The notes under the pieces: model-generated | Told to the model about the DNA's origin: nothing | The model's database searches: none | The model's input: only the letters and a program-made list of their open reading frames with translations | Assembly (NCBI GenBank): GCA_035501495.1 | Contig: DATJWB010000061.1 | Span: 1-64,000, forward strand | From: JAIQFL01 sp035501495 | Lineage (GTDB): Bacteria > Acidobacteriota > Terriglobia > Bryobacterales > Bryobacteraceae | DNA: 64,000 nucleotides | Direction: 5' to 3' | Translations under genes and position numbers: made by a program | Part shown: positions 35,686 through 45,075 of the stretch, piece by piece | Numbering within the stretch: the first letter of the stretch is position 1 | Layout of the letters: each line of letters opens with the position of its first letter

Positions 35686-37494
35686 CTATTCCAGGCCGAA
35701 CGCCAGCAATACATTGCCGGGAATCCCGTTGAAGTATGCGTAGCCGGAGGTGGAGACCAGAATGCCGCCGGCGACCGCCGGTCCCGGCCCGTCCAGCGAG
35801 CCACCCTTGGCGTGGACACGATTCACGGTGTCGAAGTCCCGGACGGTGTCGAAGTCCCACACCACCTTGCCGTCCCTGGCGGAGTAGGCGCGCAGATGGC
35901 CATCCAGCGAGCCCGAGAAAATCACTCCCGGAATGGCGGTCACGGCCGCCGATTGCGCCGGGCTGCAGCGTGGCGTATGACAGCCGCCCTCGGCGGGCGG
36001 CGCCGTCCACAGCATCTCGCCGGTGGCGAGCTGGAGCGCGAACAGACCGCCGCCGGCCTTCGGGTCGGGCATGATTCCGAGACCGTCGGGCGCGGGGATG
36101 AGCCCCAGATCGGACAAGGCCACGTAAGCTGCCGCGGTGTCGGCCGCCGGTCCCCATTGGATGCCGCCGAGCATACCACCCTTTCCCACGCGCGTCCGCC
36201 ACAGAACTTCGCCCTGGTTGTCCGGGTCGAGCGCATATACCACACCGGACTTCTGCCCGGCGATGAGTACGCGGCGGCCGCTCGCGAGCGTCCGCAAAAT
36301 GGGTGACGATCCGAAATCGGCATCAGGCCCGACCTTGTCCGGACAGGTGGTGGGTTTGCCTTGGATGCAGTTCCCGTTGAAGACATCTCCTTCCGTGATC
36401 TGGCGGGACCAGGCGACCTTGCCGCTGTTCAGGTCGAAGGCCAGAATCGAATCGCTGTAGGGCGTTGGCGGGTTCGAATATCCGTCGCCGGTGCCGACGT
36501 ACAGGACGCCGCGCCTGGTATCGATCGTCGGCGACGTCCAGACACCAACTCCCGAAGGGCCCCAGAGCTGCGTCCCCGCCTTGCTCTTCGCGGTTGGTTT
36601 GGCCGCTTGGGTGATCGTGTAAGTCTTCCAGATCTGTTTGCCGGTGCCCGCGTCGAGGGCGGCCACGCTTCCGCGAAATGTGCAGCACTCGTATCCGGCG
36701 CTCGCGGAAAGCCACTCCTCGCGCGACGCTACCGGCACATACAGGCGCCCCTGGTAGAGCTTGAGGGAACCCGTAACGCGGGCCGCCGGGTGATTGTCGA
36801 TGGACGTCTTCCAGACCAGGCTGCCGGTATTGGCATTGACTGCGTATACGGTCGCATGCAAATCGCCAAAATAAGCCACGTTGCCGGGGCCGATGGTGAT
36901 CGCGCCGCGCACGCCGCCATTCGCTTCGAACGTCCAGTATGTGCAGCCGGTCGAGGCATTCAGGGAGTAGACCGTCCCGGCGGCGCTGCCCACAAACACG
37001 CGCCCGCGCACGAGGGAGGGCTGGGCGAATGCCGAGAAGCCTTCGGGAAAACCGAAAGCCCATTTCAGCTTGAGCTGCGGGACCTGCTCGGCGGTCAGCC
37101 CGGCCGCATCCGACGGCTGAAAGCGGGTGTTCTCGAGGTCGGCGCTCCAGCCGTTCCATTCACGCTCCCCGGCGCCGGCGGGCGCGCTGCCCGAACAGCG
37201 GCCGATCTCGCGATTTCCCGGCGGATTGAGCGGCTGGCCCGCGAGGAAAGTGGCAATGGCCGCACGTTCCTCGCCGGTCAGGCGCCCCGCCTGAGTGCGC
37301 ATCGCGCCGGTGGTGAGGACGCGCACGATGTATTCGGCCGGCATGGACTTGAGCGCCACGTGATTCTGGATCACGGCCAGTGTTTCATGGCACATGGCGC
37401 AGTGTTTGGCGTACAGATCGGAGCCGTCGGGTGGTGCCGCGGAAGCTATGGTTGCCGCCCCTAACAACCAAAGCGCCACATGCGAGGTGGTCAT
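35686..37494 (-). CDS. Periplasmic PQQ-propeller protein with N-terminal cytochrome c domain
   Basis: A 602-residue exported protein: signal peptide (VALWLLGAATIASA), a c-type haem domain with CAMCH near residue 33 and Met ligand candidates in RTQAGRLTGEER-flanking sequence, and an eight-bladed PQQ-type propeller (VPQLKLKWAFGFPEGFSAFA, VGSAAGTVYSLNASTGCTYW, YFGDLHATVYAVNANTGSLV, VYALDPDNQGEVLWRTRVGK). Layout and closing STSGYAYFNGIPGNVLLAFG resemble polyvinyl-alcohol-dehydrogenase-like quinoproteins. The protein should pass electrons from alcohol oxidation to its own haem. A ring of vicinal Cys (YECCTFRG) could form the disulphide common in such enzymes. Substrate unknown. An 18-base tandem duplication doubles DFDTVR near the C-terminus. 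Confidence 0.82.
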   Translation of the reverse strand: MTTSHVALWLLGAATIASAAPPDGSDLYAKHCAMCHETLAVIQNHVALKSMPAEYIVRVLTTGAMRTQAGRLTGEERAAIATFLAGQPLNPPGNREIGRCSGSAPAGAGEREWNGWSADLENTRFQPSDAAGLTAEQVPQLKLKWAFGFPEGFSAFAQPSLVRGRVFVGSAAGTVYSLNASTGCTYWTFEANGGVRGAITIGPGNVAYFGDLHATVYAVNANTGSLVWKTSIDNHPAARVTGSLKLYQGRLYVPVASREEWLSASAGYECCTFRGSVAALDAGTGKQIWKTYTITQAAKPTAKSKAGTQLWGPSGVGVWTSPTIDTRRGVLYVGTGDGYSNPPTPYSDSILAFDLNSGKVAWSRQITEGDVFNGNCIQGKPTTCPDKVGPDADFGSSPILRTLASGRRVLIAGQKSGVVYALDPDNQGEVLWRTRVGKGGMLGGIQWGPAADTAAAYVALSDLGLIPAPDGLGIMPDPKAGGGLFALQLATGEMLWTAPPAEGGCHTPRCSPAQSAAVTAIPGVIFSGSLDGHLRAYSARDGKVVWDFDTVRDFDTVNRVHAKGGSLDGPGPAVAGGILVSTSGYAYFNGIPGNVLLAFGLE

Positions 37495-37581
37495 GATTCT
37501 CTGGATTGTACATCAACACCGGCGCGTCTATTATGGGCCGGTCAGCCGCGTGGATCTGTTAACCTCGATGAGCCCCGAAGC

Positions 37582-38568
37582 CTACTCTTCCATCAGTTCG
37601 CGGCGGCGAATGGTCGGGCGGTCGTCCTGGGCGGAATCTCCGGACTGTCCCGTGCCGGGCGCGGCGCGGAGGCGCGGGCGGTTGCCATTTTCGTCCGACT
37701 TGCGCCGGTTCTGCGACTGGATCAGGCGCTCGCGCATGTCGTGATACTCCGAAGTGCTCACCACATATTCCGGCTTGGCCGGCAGGATGCGCTGGATCTC
37801 TTTCTGAGTATTGTCGATGCGCTGGGAGTCCAAGGGGTGGGAGGCCAGGACGCGGGACACCGCGCCTGGCTTGGTGCGCTGCAAGGACATGAGCTTTTCG
37901 AAAATACTGACCGCGCCGTTGGGATCGTACCCCGTGGCGTACATATACTGAACGCCCAGGTAATCGGCCTCGGTCTCGTCGGCGCGGCTGAAACCGGCGA
38001 AGATCGTCTGCATCCCGATGCCCGCCCCTTGCCGGACCGCGTATCCGGTCCATCCGCCCAGGACCATGCCAAGCGGCAGGCTCAAAATGTTGGCGAGTTG
38101 GCCTTTGGTAGCGCGGCAGGTCAGGTGGCGGGCGGCAACATGCGCGATCTCATGGGCCACCGCCCCCGCAAACTCGTCCTCTTCGGAGGCGATCTTGATC
38201 AGGCCGGTATTGAGGAAAATGAACCCGCCGGGAAGGGCGAAAGCGTTGGGGGTCTCGTCTTCCACCACCCGGAAGGTGAAGGGCATCTTGGCGTCGGAAT
38301 TGCGCACCAGGTTTTGGCCAACGCGATTGACGAACTCGCCCAGGAGCGGATCGTCAACGGCTTTCACCTGCCGCATGACCTCTTCGGCCAACTGCTTCCC
38401 CATCGCGATCTCCTTGTCGATGGAGTAGAAGTTCAGGCACTTGCCGGTGTCGCGGTTACCGATCTGGTTGGGGTCGTCCTTCTGGTTTTTGGGCTTCTGG
38501 TCATCGGCCGCAAACGCCCCGGCCGCGGCCAGCGCCATGGTCAGGATGACGGCAGACAGAGATCGCAT
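37582..38568 (-). CDS. M48-family metalloprotease (BepA/LoiP-like)
   Basis: A 328-residue exported zinc protease. Signal peptide (VILTMALAAAGAFAA), then YSIDKEIAMGKQLAEEVMRQ, and the zinc motif AVAHEIAHVAARH (HExxH) with the third ligand Glu in FSRADETEADYLGVQYMYATG. The segment RVLASHPLDSQRIDNTQKEI is characteristic of periplasmic M48 chaperone-proteases that act on outer-membrane proteins. The C-terminus is a charged Arg/Gln tail. The ATG at 38568 begins the leader; the frame upstream of it lacks leader character. Divergent from the aminotransferase gene with 35 bases between starts. Confidence 0.87.
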   Translation of the reverse strand: MRSLSAVILTMALAAAGAFAADDQKPKNQKDDPNQIGNRDTGKCLNFYSIDKEIAMGKQLAEEVMRQVKAVDDPLLGEFVNRVGQNLVRNSDAKMPFTFRVVEDETPNAFALPGGFIFLNTGLIKIASEEDEFAGAVAHEIAHVAARHLTCRATKGQLANILSLPLGMVLGGWTGYAVRQGAGIGMQTIFAGFSRADETEADYLGVQYMYATGYDPNGAVSIFEKLMSLQRTKPGAVSRVLASHPLDSQRIDNTQKEIQRILPAKPEYVVSTSEYHDMRERLIQSQNRRKSDENGNRPRLRAAPGTGQSGDSAQDDRPTIRRRELMEE

Positions 38569-38603
38569 GGGTGCCTCCTGGGCTCTTATCGTATTGTAAG
38601 GGA

Positions 38604-39752
38604 ATGGTCCTGCATGGGAATGCAAAATCTTTGAGCGAACCGGCGCTGTGGGAACGATACGCCGATCAGTTTCCGGTCCGCGAGCGCCTGGTGTATTTGA
38701 ATCACGCCGCGGTGGCGCCACTGGTGAAGCCCGCTGCCGACGCCATGAAGCACCTGGCCGACGATTGCACGCAGTTTGGCAGCCTGCACTACGACACGTG
38801 GCTGGCAGCCTACGAGGGGGTGCGGGTGGCGGCCGCGAAGATGATCGGGGCGGACCGCTCGGAGATCGCGTTGGTGAAGAACACGTCGGAAGGGATCGCG
38901 ACCGTGGCCGCCGGGCTGGATTGGCGGCCCGGAGACCGGATCGTGGCCTTCCAGGAAGAGTTCCCGGCCAACTACTACCCTTGGAAGCTCTTGGAAAAGC
39001 AGGGGGTAGCGGTCACCTGGCTGTCCGTGGAGGATCCTCTGGAGCGGATAGACGAGGCCTGCCGGGGCGCCCGGCTGCTCTCCATCAGCTTCGTGCAGTT
39101 TTTAAGCGGATACCGCGCACCCATTCAAGCGATTGGTGAGATCTGTTGCCGTAATTCCTGCATATATATGGTGGATGCCATACAGGGTCTGGGCGCCTTT
39201 CCGATCGATGTGCGGGAGTCTGGGATCGACGCCCTGGCGGCCGACGGCCATAAGTGGCTGCTGGGGCCCGAGGGCTGCGGTATCTTATACATAAGTCAGG
39301 GACTTCAATCGCACGTGAGACCAGTCGAATTCGGCTGGACGAACGTTGCCGGGTACAACGACTACGGATCGCGGGACATGGCCCTGCGGGAAGATGCGGG
39401 CCGGTATGAATGCGGTACGCTAAATACTATTGGCTGCTTCGGGTTACGGGCGGCGATCGAGTTTCTGCTTGAGGTCGGGGCCAGAGAAATCGCCCCGGTT
39501 GTCCAAAATCTCGGCGATCGGATCGCAGCCGGGGTCGCGGCCAAGGGCTACGAGGTGTTGGGAAATCGCACACCCGAGAACGGGGCGGGAATCGTGAGCT
39601 TTCGGAAGGCCGGATTCGAGGACCGCGAGATTGTCCGGCGATTGCGGGCTGCGGGCATTTCGGCAGCGCCCCGCGCGGGATGGGTGCGCACCTCCCCGCA
39701 TTTCTATATCAGCCCCGAAGACATCGATCGGATGTTGGCGGAACTGCCATGA
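38604..39752 (+). CDS. Class V aminotransferase (cysteine-desulfurase/isopenicillin-epimerase-like)
   Basis: A 382-residue PLP enzyme. Landmarks: LVYLNHAAVAPLVKPA at the N-terminus, LVKNTSEGIATVAAGLDWRP, FQEEFPANYYPWKLL, SISFVQFLSGYRAPI, YMVDAIQGLGAFPIDV and the PLP lysine in LAADGHKWLLGPEGCGILYI. The C-terminal ERAGRYECGTLN-like stretch (DAGRYECGTLNTIGCFGLRA) matches the group near isopenicillin-N epimerase and kynureninase. No active-site Cys loop of a desulfurase is seen, so desulfurase activity is doubtful. ATG 38604 follows AAGGGA; an upstream ATG at 38571 adds 11 residues. Confidence 0.85.
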   Translation: MVLHGNAKSLSEPALWERYADQFPVRERLVYLNHAAVAPLVKPAADAMKHLADDCTQFGSLHYDTWLAAYEGVRVAAAKMIGADRSEIALVKNTSEGIATVAAGLDWRPGDRIVAFQEEFPANYYPWKLLEKQGVAVTWLSVEDPLERIDEACRGARLLSISFVQFLSGYRAPIQAIGEICCRNSCIYMVDAIQGLGAFPIDVRESGIDALAADGHKWLLGPEGCGILYISQGLQSHVRPVEFGWTNVAGYNDYGSRDMALREDAGRYECGTLNTIGCFGLRAAIEFLLEVGAREIAPVVQNLGDRIAAGVAAKGYEVLGNRTPENGAGIVSFRKAGFEDREIVRRLRAAGISAAPRAGWVRTSPHFYISPEDIDRMLAELP

Positions 39753-39782
39753 CAGGTAAATTAGGAAGACGGAGGAGGTGAG

Positions 39783-41255
39783 ATGGCCATCGAGCACGTT
39801 TATGTACTCATGTTGGAGAACCGTTCGTTCGACCACATGCTGGGATTCTCGGGAATTACCGGCACCGATGCGGTGACGGGCCAGCCCACAACGGTCAACG
39901 GTCTGCCGGCGGGAGCTTCCAACACGTTCAACGGCACGGTATTTCCGGCGACCGCGGGGGCGGACCTCGTCATGCCGACGGATCCGTCCCACGAATTCCC
40001 GGCGGTCGTGGAACAACTCTGTGGGCAGGGCGCGACGTATCCGCACGGCGGCCCCTATCCGCCAATTACGAACAGCGGATTCGTGGCGTCCTATGTGGCC
40101 AGCGGCGGAAAGGCACCCGCCGAGATCATGAAGAGTTACACGGCCGGGCAACTGCCGGTGCTGAACGCGCTCGCTCGCGAGTTCGTGGTGTGCGATAACT
40201 GGCACGCCTCGATGCCGGGCCCCACCTGGCCCAACCGGATGTTCGTGCATGCGGCGTCTTCCGGCGGGCTGGATCACAGCCCAACGGTGGTGGAGATCGC
40301 CGATTGGGAGACCATCAATGGATTTCCGTTCCCGAAAGGGACGATATTTGACCGGCTCAATGCGGCCTCGATCCGGCGGAGACTGTATGGGGGTGATGAT
40401 TTTCCGATGGTAGCGGCGCTCAAGGGCATCGGCCTTGGGGATATCCGCCACTACAGCCTGTTCGCCAGCGACCTGCAGCAAGCGGGGTACGCGGACCGTT
40501 ACATCTTCATCGAACCCAGTTACGACGTGCTGAACAAGTACCGGAACGGGACGTCGCAGCATCCTTTGGGCGATGTGACGCGAGGCGAAGCGCTCATCAA
40601 GCAGACGTATGAGGCTATCCGCAACTCGCCGGTCTGGAACAGCAGCCTGCTGATCATCACGTGGGACGAGCACGGGGGATTCTACGACCACGTCCATCCC
40701 GCCCCGGCGCCGCCGCCGGCGGACGGCGCTCCAGCCACCTTCAACCAGAGCGCATTCCCATTCGATCTGTATGGTGTGCGGGTGCCGGCGGTGGTGGTTT
40801 CTCCGTGGATTCCCAGGAACCTGGTGGACCACCGGGTGTACGATCACGCTTCGATTCCGGCTACGCTCGAGTCGCTGTTCGGGATCGCGCCGCTGACGGA
40901 GCGCGACCGAAATGCGATCCCACTCAACCCGCTCTGCACACTGGCGGCACCGCGAACCGATACGCCGGCGACGCTGCCAAACCCGGTGGCGGGCAGCCCC
41001 ACGGTGCGGGCAGCTCCTGCGGAGCTATCCGCAGCCGCTTCCGTGGCGGCGCCGGACGAGACGATCGACCACGGCAACTTACCGGCAGTGGTCCACTCGG
41101 CCATGCAGCAAGACCTGGCACTGTCGCCTCCCGCAGCGCGGCAGGCGATCATCGCCCGGGTTCGCGGCCTGCAAACCCGCGCCGACGCCATGCGTTACAT
41201 GGCGGAAGTGCAACAGAAGATACGGCCGGTGCGGCCACACGCGGCGGGAAAATAA
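39783..41255 (+). CDS. Phosphoesterase / phospholipase C-like protein (PF04185 type)
   Basis: A 490-residue phosphoesterase. The metal/active-site start VLMLENRSFDHMLGFSG is characteristic, followed by MPTDPSHEFPAVVEQLCGQG, PVLNALAREFVVCDNWHASM and GPTWPNRMFVHAASSGG, the Asp/His pair in IITWDEHGGFYDHVHP and PAVVVSPWIP. There is no signal peptide or Tat motif at the start, so it may be cytoplasmic or exported by another route. The last 90 residues are Ala/Pro rich and probably flexible. AGGAGGTG precedes the ATG by a few bases, a strong ribosome site. Confidence 0.85.
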   Translation: MAIEHVYVLMLENRSFDHMLGFSGITGTDAVTGQPTTVNGLPAGASNTFNGTVFPATAGADLVMPTDPSHEFPAVVEQLCGQGATYPHGGPYPPITNSGFVASYVASGGKAPAEIMKSYTAGQLPVLNALAREFVVCDNWHASMPGPTWPNRMFVHAASSGGLDHSPTVVEIADWETINGFPFPKGTIFDRLNAASIRRRLYGGDDFPMVAALKGIGLGDIRHYSLFASDLQQAGYADRYIFIEPSYDVLNKYRNGTSQHPLGDVTRGEALIKQTYEAIRNSPVWNSSLLIITWDEHGGFYDHVHPAPAPPPADGAPATFNQSAFPFDLYGVRVPAVVVSPWIPRNLVDHRVYDHASIPATLESLFGIAPLTERDRNAIPLNPLCTLAAPRTDTPATLPNPVAGSPTVRAAPAELSAAASVAAPDETIDHGNLPAVVHSAMQQDLALSPPAARQAIIARVRGLQTRADAMRYMAEVQQKIRPVRPHAAGK

Positions 41256-41269
41256 AGACCGTCACGCAG

Positions 41270-41296
41270 AAAAAAGGGGACGGCGATGCCGTCCCC
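41270..41296 (-). terminator. Rho-independent terminator for the glutamate dehydrogenase gene
   Basis: On the plus strand AAAAAA (41270-41275) is followed by GGGGACGGC-GAT-GCCGTCCCC, a perfect 9-base stem with a 3-base loop. Read on the minus strand this is a GC-rich hairpin followed directly by six T. It lies 43 bases after the glutamate dehydrogenase stop; on the plus strand there is no T-tract, so it should act mainly on the minus-strand transcript. Confidence 0.85.
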
Positions 41297-41338
41297 GGAG
41301 TCAACCCTGGAAAGAACGCTTTTACTGCGTTTCTGACC

Positions 41339-42607
41339 TTACGGATACAGTCCGCGGACTTTGGCCGCTTCGGCCACCCGGCCCACGCCCAACATATTGG
41401 CCGCCAGCCGCATGTTCACCTTGCGATCCACGTGGATGTTGAAGACATCGTTGAAGGACCGCACCATGATCTTCTCCAGTTTGGCGTTGACGTCGTTCTC
41501 GTCCCAGAAGAGGTGGTTTTCGTCCTGCACCCACTCGAAGTAGGACACGGTCACGCCGCCGGCATTGCACAGGATGTCGGGGATCAGGAAGATGGCGTTC
41601 TGGTCGAAGACCCTGTCCGCCTCGGGCGTCACCGGCCCGTTGGCCGCTTCGGCGACGATGCGGGCGCGAACGGTGTGTGCATTTTCGGCCGTGATGGAAT
41701 TTTCGAGAGCGGCCGGGATGAGCACTTCGCACTCCATGGCGATCAGTTCTTCCGGTGTGATTTTCTCAGACCCGGGGAATCCCACCACGCTGCCGGTGCG
41801 GTTCTTGAACACCACCACCGCGGGGATGTCCAGGCCCCTCGGATTGAAGATGCAGCCGCGAGTGTCGCTGACCGCGATCACTTTGGCGCCGGCCTGGCAC
41901 ATCAGGGTGGCAGCGATCGATCCGGCGTTGCCGAATCCTTGAACAACGGTCCGCGCCCCTTCGAGCGGGATCGCCAGGTTCCGGCAACTGCTGCGAATGG
42001 TGTAGAACACGCCGCGCCCGGTGGCTTCGTTGCGGCCCAGCGAGCCGCCCAGGTCGACCGGCTTGCCCGTCACGACGCCCGTAACCGGATAGCCCTTGTT
42101 CATGCTGTAGGTGTCCATAATCCAGGCCATGATTTGCGGCGTGGTATAGACGTCGGGGGCGGGAATATCCTTCTCCGGCCCGATGATCGGCAGGATGGAA
42201 CTGGCATAGCGGCGCGTCAGGCGCTCCAACTCGGTTTGCGACATCTGTTTGGGGTTGCAGGTGACCCCACCCTTGCCGCCGCCGTAGGGGATGTTGACCA
42301 CGGCGCATTTCCAGGTCATCCACGTGGCCAGGGCGCGGACCTCATCGATGGTCACGTTCGGGTGGAAGCGGATTCCACCCTTGGCCGGACCGCGTTGCGT
42401 GCTGTGCTGTACGCGATAGCCTTCGAACCGGACGATCTTTCCGGAATCCATGCGTACCGGAACGCTCACCTTCAGCTCGCGCTCGGGGTATTTGATCATT
42501 GCCCGCACATTGTTATCGAGGTCCAGCGCGTTCGCCGCCAGGTCGAAGTTCTCCAGTGCGACTTCATATGCGTTTTTGACAATTGTCGTGGTTTCGGTTG
42601 CTAACAT
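41339..42607 (-). CDS. gdhA: Glutamate dehydrogenase (Glu/Leu/Phe/Val family)
   Basis: A 422-residue enzyme converting glutamate and 2-oxoglutarate plus ammonia with NAD(P). Seen: EGYRVQHSTQRGPAKGGIRF, the catalytic region MTWKCAVVNIPYGGGKGGVT with the substrate Lys, DIPAPDVYTTPQIMAWIMDT, TGKPVDLGGSLGRNEATGRG, and the dinucleotide fold VVQGFGNAGSIAATLMCQAG, plus ILCNAGGVTVSYFEWVQD. Length and motifs are those of hexameric type I/II bacterial enzymes. It has its own terminator downstream and a 171-base region upstream shared with the divergent ABC genes. An AGAGG before the ATG is a likely ribosome site. Confidence 0.95.
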   Translation of the reverse strand: MLATETTTIVKNAYEVALENFDLAANALDLDNNVRAMIKYPERELKVSVPVRMDSGKIVRFEGYRVQHSTQRGPAKGGIRFHPNVTIDEVRALATWMTWKCAVVNIPYGGGKGGVTCNPKQMSQTELERLTRRYASSILPIIGPEKDIPAPDVYTTPQIMAWIMDTYSMNKGYPVTGVVTGKPVDLGGSLGRNEATGRGVFYTIRSSCRNLAIPLEGARTVVQGFGNAGSIAATLMCQAGAKVIAVSDTRGCIFNPRGLDIPAVVVFKNRTGSVVGFPGSEKITPEELIAMECEVLIPAALENSITAENAHTVRARIVAEAANGPVTPEADRVFDQNAIFLIPDILCNAGGVTVSYFEWVQDENHLFWDENDVNAKLEKIMVRSFNDVFNIHVDRKVNMRLAANMLGVGRVAEAAKVRGLYP

Positions 42608-42778
42608 GGCAAACCTCTAATTCGGAGTTCCAGACTCCAAATGGATCTATGTCTACGACCCGAATGATAATCCCATTTTATGCACCACGTCAATGGTGTG
42701 TTTATGGGTTTTCCCTCACAGTGTATGCTTCCGATGGGGTGCCCGGGGCGGCTGCGCGATTTTGATAACATTTTGCCG

Positions 42779-43690
42779 ATGGATGCGATTGAAGTCCGGG
42801 ATGTAACCAAGACGTTCGGGAATGTGACTGCGGTGGATGAGCTGACGCTTGCGGTGCCCGCCGGATCGGTATATGGATTCATCGGGCCGAACGGCTCGGG
42901 AAAAACCACGACCATGCGGATGATCGTGAATATCTTCTATCCGGACCGCGGCACCATCCGGGTATTGGGCGAAGACGCCGGCGGGGGCCGTTCGAAGCAG
43001 ATCGGATACCTGCCCGAAGAGCGGGGCCTTTACCGGCGGATGGAGGTGCGCTCGCTGCTGGAGTTCCACGGCGAGCTGCGCGGCGGCCACAATGTCACCG
43101 CGGAAGTGAACGGCTGGCTGGAGCGTTTCGATCTGATGCACTGCGCGAAACGGAAAGTGGAAACTCTCAGCAAGGGCATGAGCCAGAAGGTGCAGTTCAT
43201 CGCGGCGGTGGTGCCGGAGCCGAAGCTGCTGATCCTCGACGAGCCCTTCAGCGGGCTCGATCCGGTCAGCGCCGAGCGGGTGCGAACCGCGATCCTGGAG
43301 CTGCGGAAGCGCGGCACGACCGTGATCCTCAGCACGCACGACATGAATACCGCGGAGAGCCTCTGCGACTACATCCTGATGATCTATCGCGGGCGGAAGG
43401 TGCTGGATGGAACTCTGGAGTCCATCCAGGAGCAGTACGGCAACGATACGATTCGCGTCTCGGCCGCGGGTGGTTCGGATGTGGTGGGGAACTTGCCCGG
43501 GGTGGAGACGATCCGCGACCTGGGCCATGTGCAGGAACTGCGAATGGCGCGCGGCTGCGATCCGCAGGAGGTGCTGCGCGCGCTGGTGGCACGCACGCGG
43601 GTGACGAACTTCTCGGTGACCAGGCCTTCGCTGCACGATATCTTCATCCGGATCGCCGGCAACGAGGCCGAGGAGGTGCAGAATGCATAA
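42779..43690 (+). CDS. ABC-2 exporter ATPase (NatA-like)
   Basis: A 303-residue ABC ATPase: Walker A FIGPNGSGKTTTMRM, Q loop with IGYLPEERGLYRRM, signature TLSKGMSQKVQF, Walker B LLILDEPFSGLDPV and switch His in ILSTHDMNTAESL. The last 80 residues form the accessory domain common to Na+ or drug exporters (LHDIFIRIAGNEAEEVQNA at the end). It overlaps the permease gene by 8 bases. The ATG at 42779 starts at the conserved MDAIEVRDVTKTFG; an ATG at 42680 is the frame's first but adds an unrelated leader of 33 residues. Confidence 0.9.
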   Translation: MDAIEVRDVTKTFGNVTAVDELTLAVPAGSVYGFIGPNGSGKTTTMRMIVNIFYPDRGTIRVLGEDAGGGRSKQIGYLPEERGLYRRMEVRSLLEFHGELRGGHNVTAEVNGWLERFDLMHCAKRKVETLSKGMSQKVQFIAAVVPEPKLLILDEPFSGLDPVSAERVRTAILELRKRGTTVILSTHDMNTAESLCDYILMIYRGRKVLDGTLESIQEQYGNDTIRVSAAGGSDVVGNLPGVETIRDLGHVQELRMARGCDPQEVLRALVARTRVTNFSVTRPSLHDIFIRIAGNEAEEVQNA

Positions 43691-45017
43691 AATCCTGCTG
43701 GTGGCCAGGCGGGACTACCTGGCCGCGATCCGTTCGCGGGCGTTTCTGTTCGGGCTGATTATTGCGCCGGTGCTCGGCGGCGGCTCATTCCTGGGCGTGG
43801 CGATCATGAAGGCCAAGCCGGATATCCAGGAGCGCCGGGTGGCGATTGTGGACCGCACGGGAGTGGCCGCGGAGGCGGTGATCGAGGCGGCCAGGGAGAA
43901 GAACGAAGACGACCTCATCGACAAGATCACCGGGCGCCAGATGACGCCGCGCTACGTGTTCGAAACGGTGGCTTCCAACCAGGAGAACCCCGACGCGGTG
44001 CGGCTGTCGCTGTCGGACCGGGTGCGGCGGCGGGAGTTGTTTGCGTTTCTCGAAATCGGGCACGATGTACTGCATCCGGTGAAGCCGGCCGGCAAAGACG
44101 AGATACCCGAGTCGAGCCGCGTGGACTACTATTCCAACGCGGGCGGGATCGACGAGTCGCAGTCGTGGATCTCCGCGGCGGTGAACAATGGACTGCGGCG
44201 CGCCCGCCTGGCGCAATTGGGAGTGGACCGGAGCGTGTTTTCGGACGTGCTCGGAACGACGAAGATCCAGACCATGAGCCTGATGGCGAGAGATGAGCGC
44301 ACCGGCGGCATCCAGGCAGCGCGCAAGAAGGGCGAGATGGAAGGCTTCGTGGTGCCGTTTGTCTTCGTCATGCTGCTGGTGATGATCACGCTCTTCGCGG
44401 TGGGGCCGGTGCTGGGCGCGGTGGCCGAAGACAAGATGCAGCGGGTGTTCGAGATGCTGTTGGCGTCGGCGACTCCGTTCCAACTCATCATGGGAAAGGT
44501 AATTGCGGCGGTGGGGCTCTCGCTGACGAGTTCGGCGGTCTACGTGGTGGGCGGACTGTTCGTGCTCGAAGGGATGGCGATCATGGGGCTGGCGCCGCTG
44601 TGGCTTCTGCCGTGGTTCGTGGTGTACGTGACGGCGGAAGTGATGGTGCTGTGCGCGCTCGCGGCGGCGTTGGGCGCGGCTTGCGCCAGTCCCAGCGAAG
44701 CGCAACACCTGGCCATGCTGCTGTTCGCTCCGGTGTTGATCCCGATGTTCCTGTTGACGCCGATTATGCAGCAGCCGAACGGCGGGCTGGCCGTTGCGTT
44801 GTCGCTATTTCCGCCGTTCACGCCGGTCCTGATGATGATGCGCCAGGCGATGCCGGGGGGGATTCCCACGTGGCAGCCGATCGCTGGGCTGGTGGGAACG
44901 GTCGCCTGGACGGTAGTGGTGGCTTGGGCGGCGGCGAGGATTTTCCGGATCGGGATTCTGCTGCAGGGGAAGACGCCCACCCTTCCGGAGATGATGCGCT
45001 GGGCGGTCCGGGGATAA
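43683..45017 (+). CDS. ABC-2 exporter permease (NatB-like)
   Basis: A 444-residue membrane protein. One N-terminal membrane helix (RAFLFGLIIAPVLGGGSFLG) precedes a soluble domain of about 180 residues (DIQERRVAIVDRTGVAAEAV), and five or so helices follow (FVVPFVFVMLLVMITLFAVG, VIAAVGLSLTSSAVYVVGGL, LLPWFVVYVTAEVMVLCALA, HLAMLLFAPVLIPMFLLTPI, IAGLVGTVAWTVVVAWAAAR). This is the ABC-2/CcmB-type permease layout; with the overlapping ATPase gene it forms a two-gene exporter, possibly for sodium, drugs or a protein. Substrate unknown. Confidence 0.88.
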   Translation: MHKILLVARRDYLAAIRSRAFLFGLIIAPVLGGGSFLGVAIMKAKPDIQERRVAIVDRTGVAAEAVIEAAREKNEDDLIDKITGRQMTPRYVFETVASNQENPDAVRLSLSDRVRRRELFAFLEIGHDVLHPVKPAGKDEIPESSRVDYYSNAGGIDESQSWISAAVNNGLRRARLAQLGVDRSVFSDVLGTTKIQTMSLMARDERTGGIQAARKKGEMEGFVVPFVFVMLLVMITLFAVGPVLGAVAEDKMQRVFEMLLASATPFQLIMGKVIAAVGLSLTSSAVYVVGGLFVLEGMAIMGLAPLWLLPWFVVYVTAEVMVLCALAAALGAACASPSEAQHLAMLLFAPVLIPMFLLTPIMQQPNGGLAVALSLFPPFTPVLMMMRQAMPGGIPTWQPIAGLVGTVAWTVVVAWAAARIFRIGILLQGKTPTLPEMMRWAVRG

Positions 45018-45075
45018 ACGCCGCGGGGGGTGCCGCGTCTTGACGTCAAGGCCGGCGCTTATCCTGGCTCCGCGG

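Noticed and set aside
45039..45050. Perfect palindrome CTTGACGTCAAG between the ABC permease and the McrA-like gene
   Set aside because: Twelve bases only, in a convergent gap after both stops, no T-tract or promoter context; may be chance.
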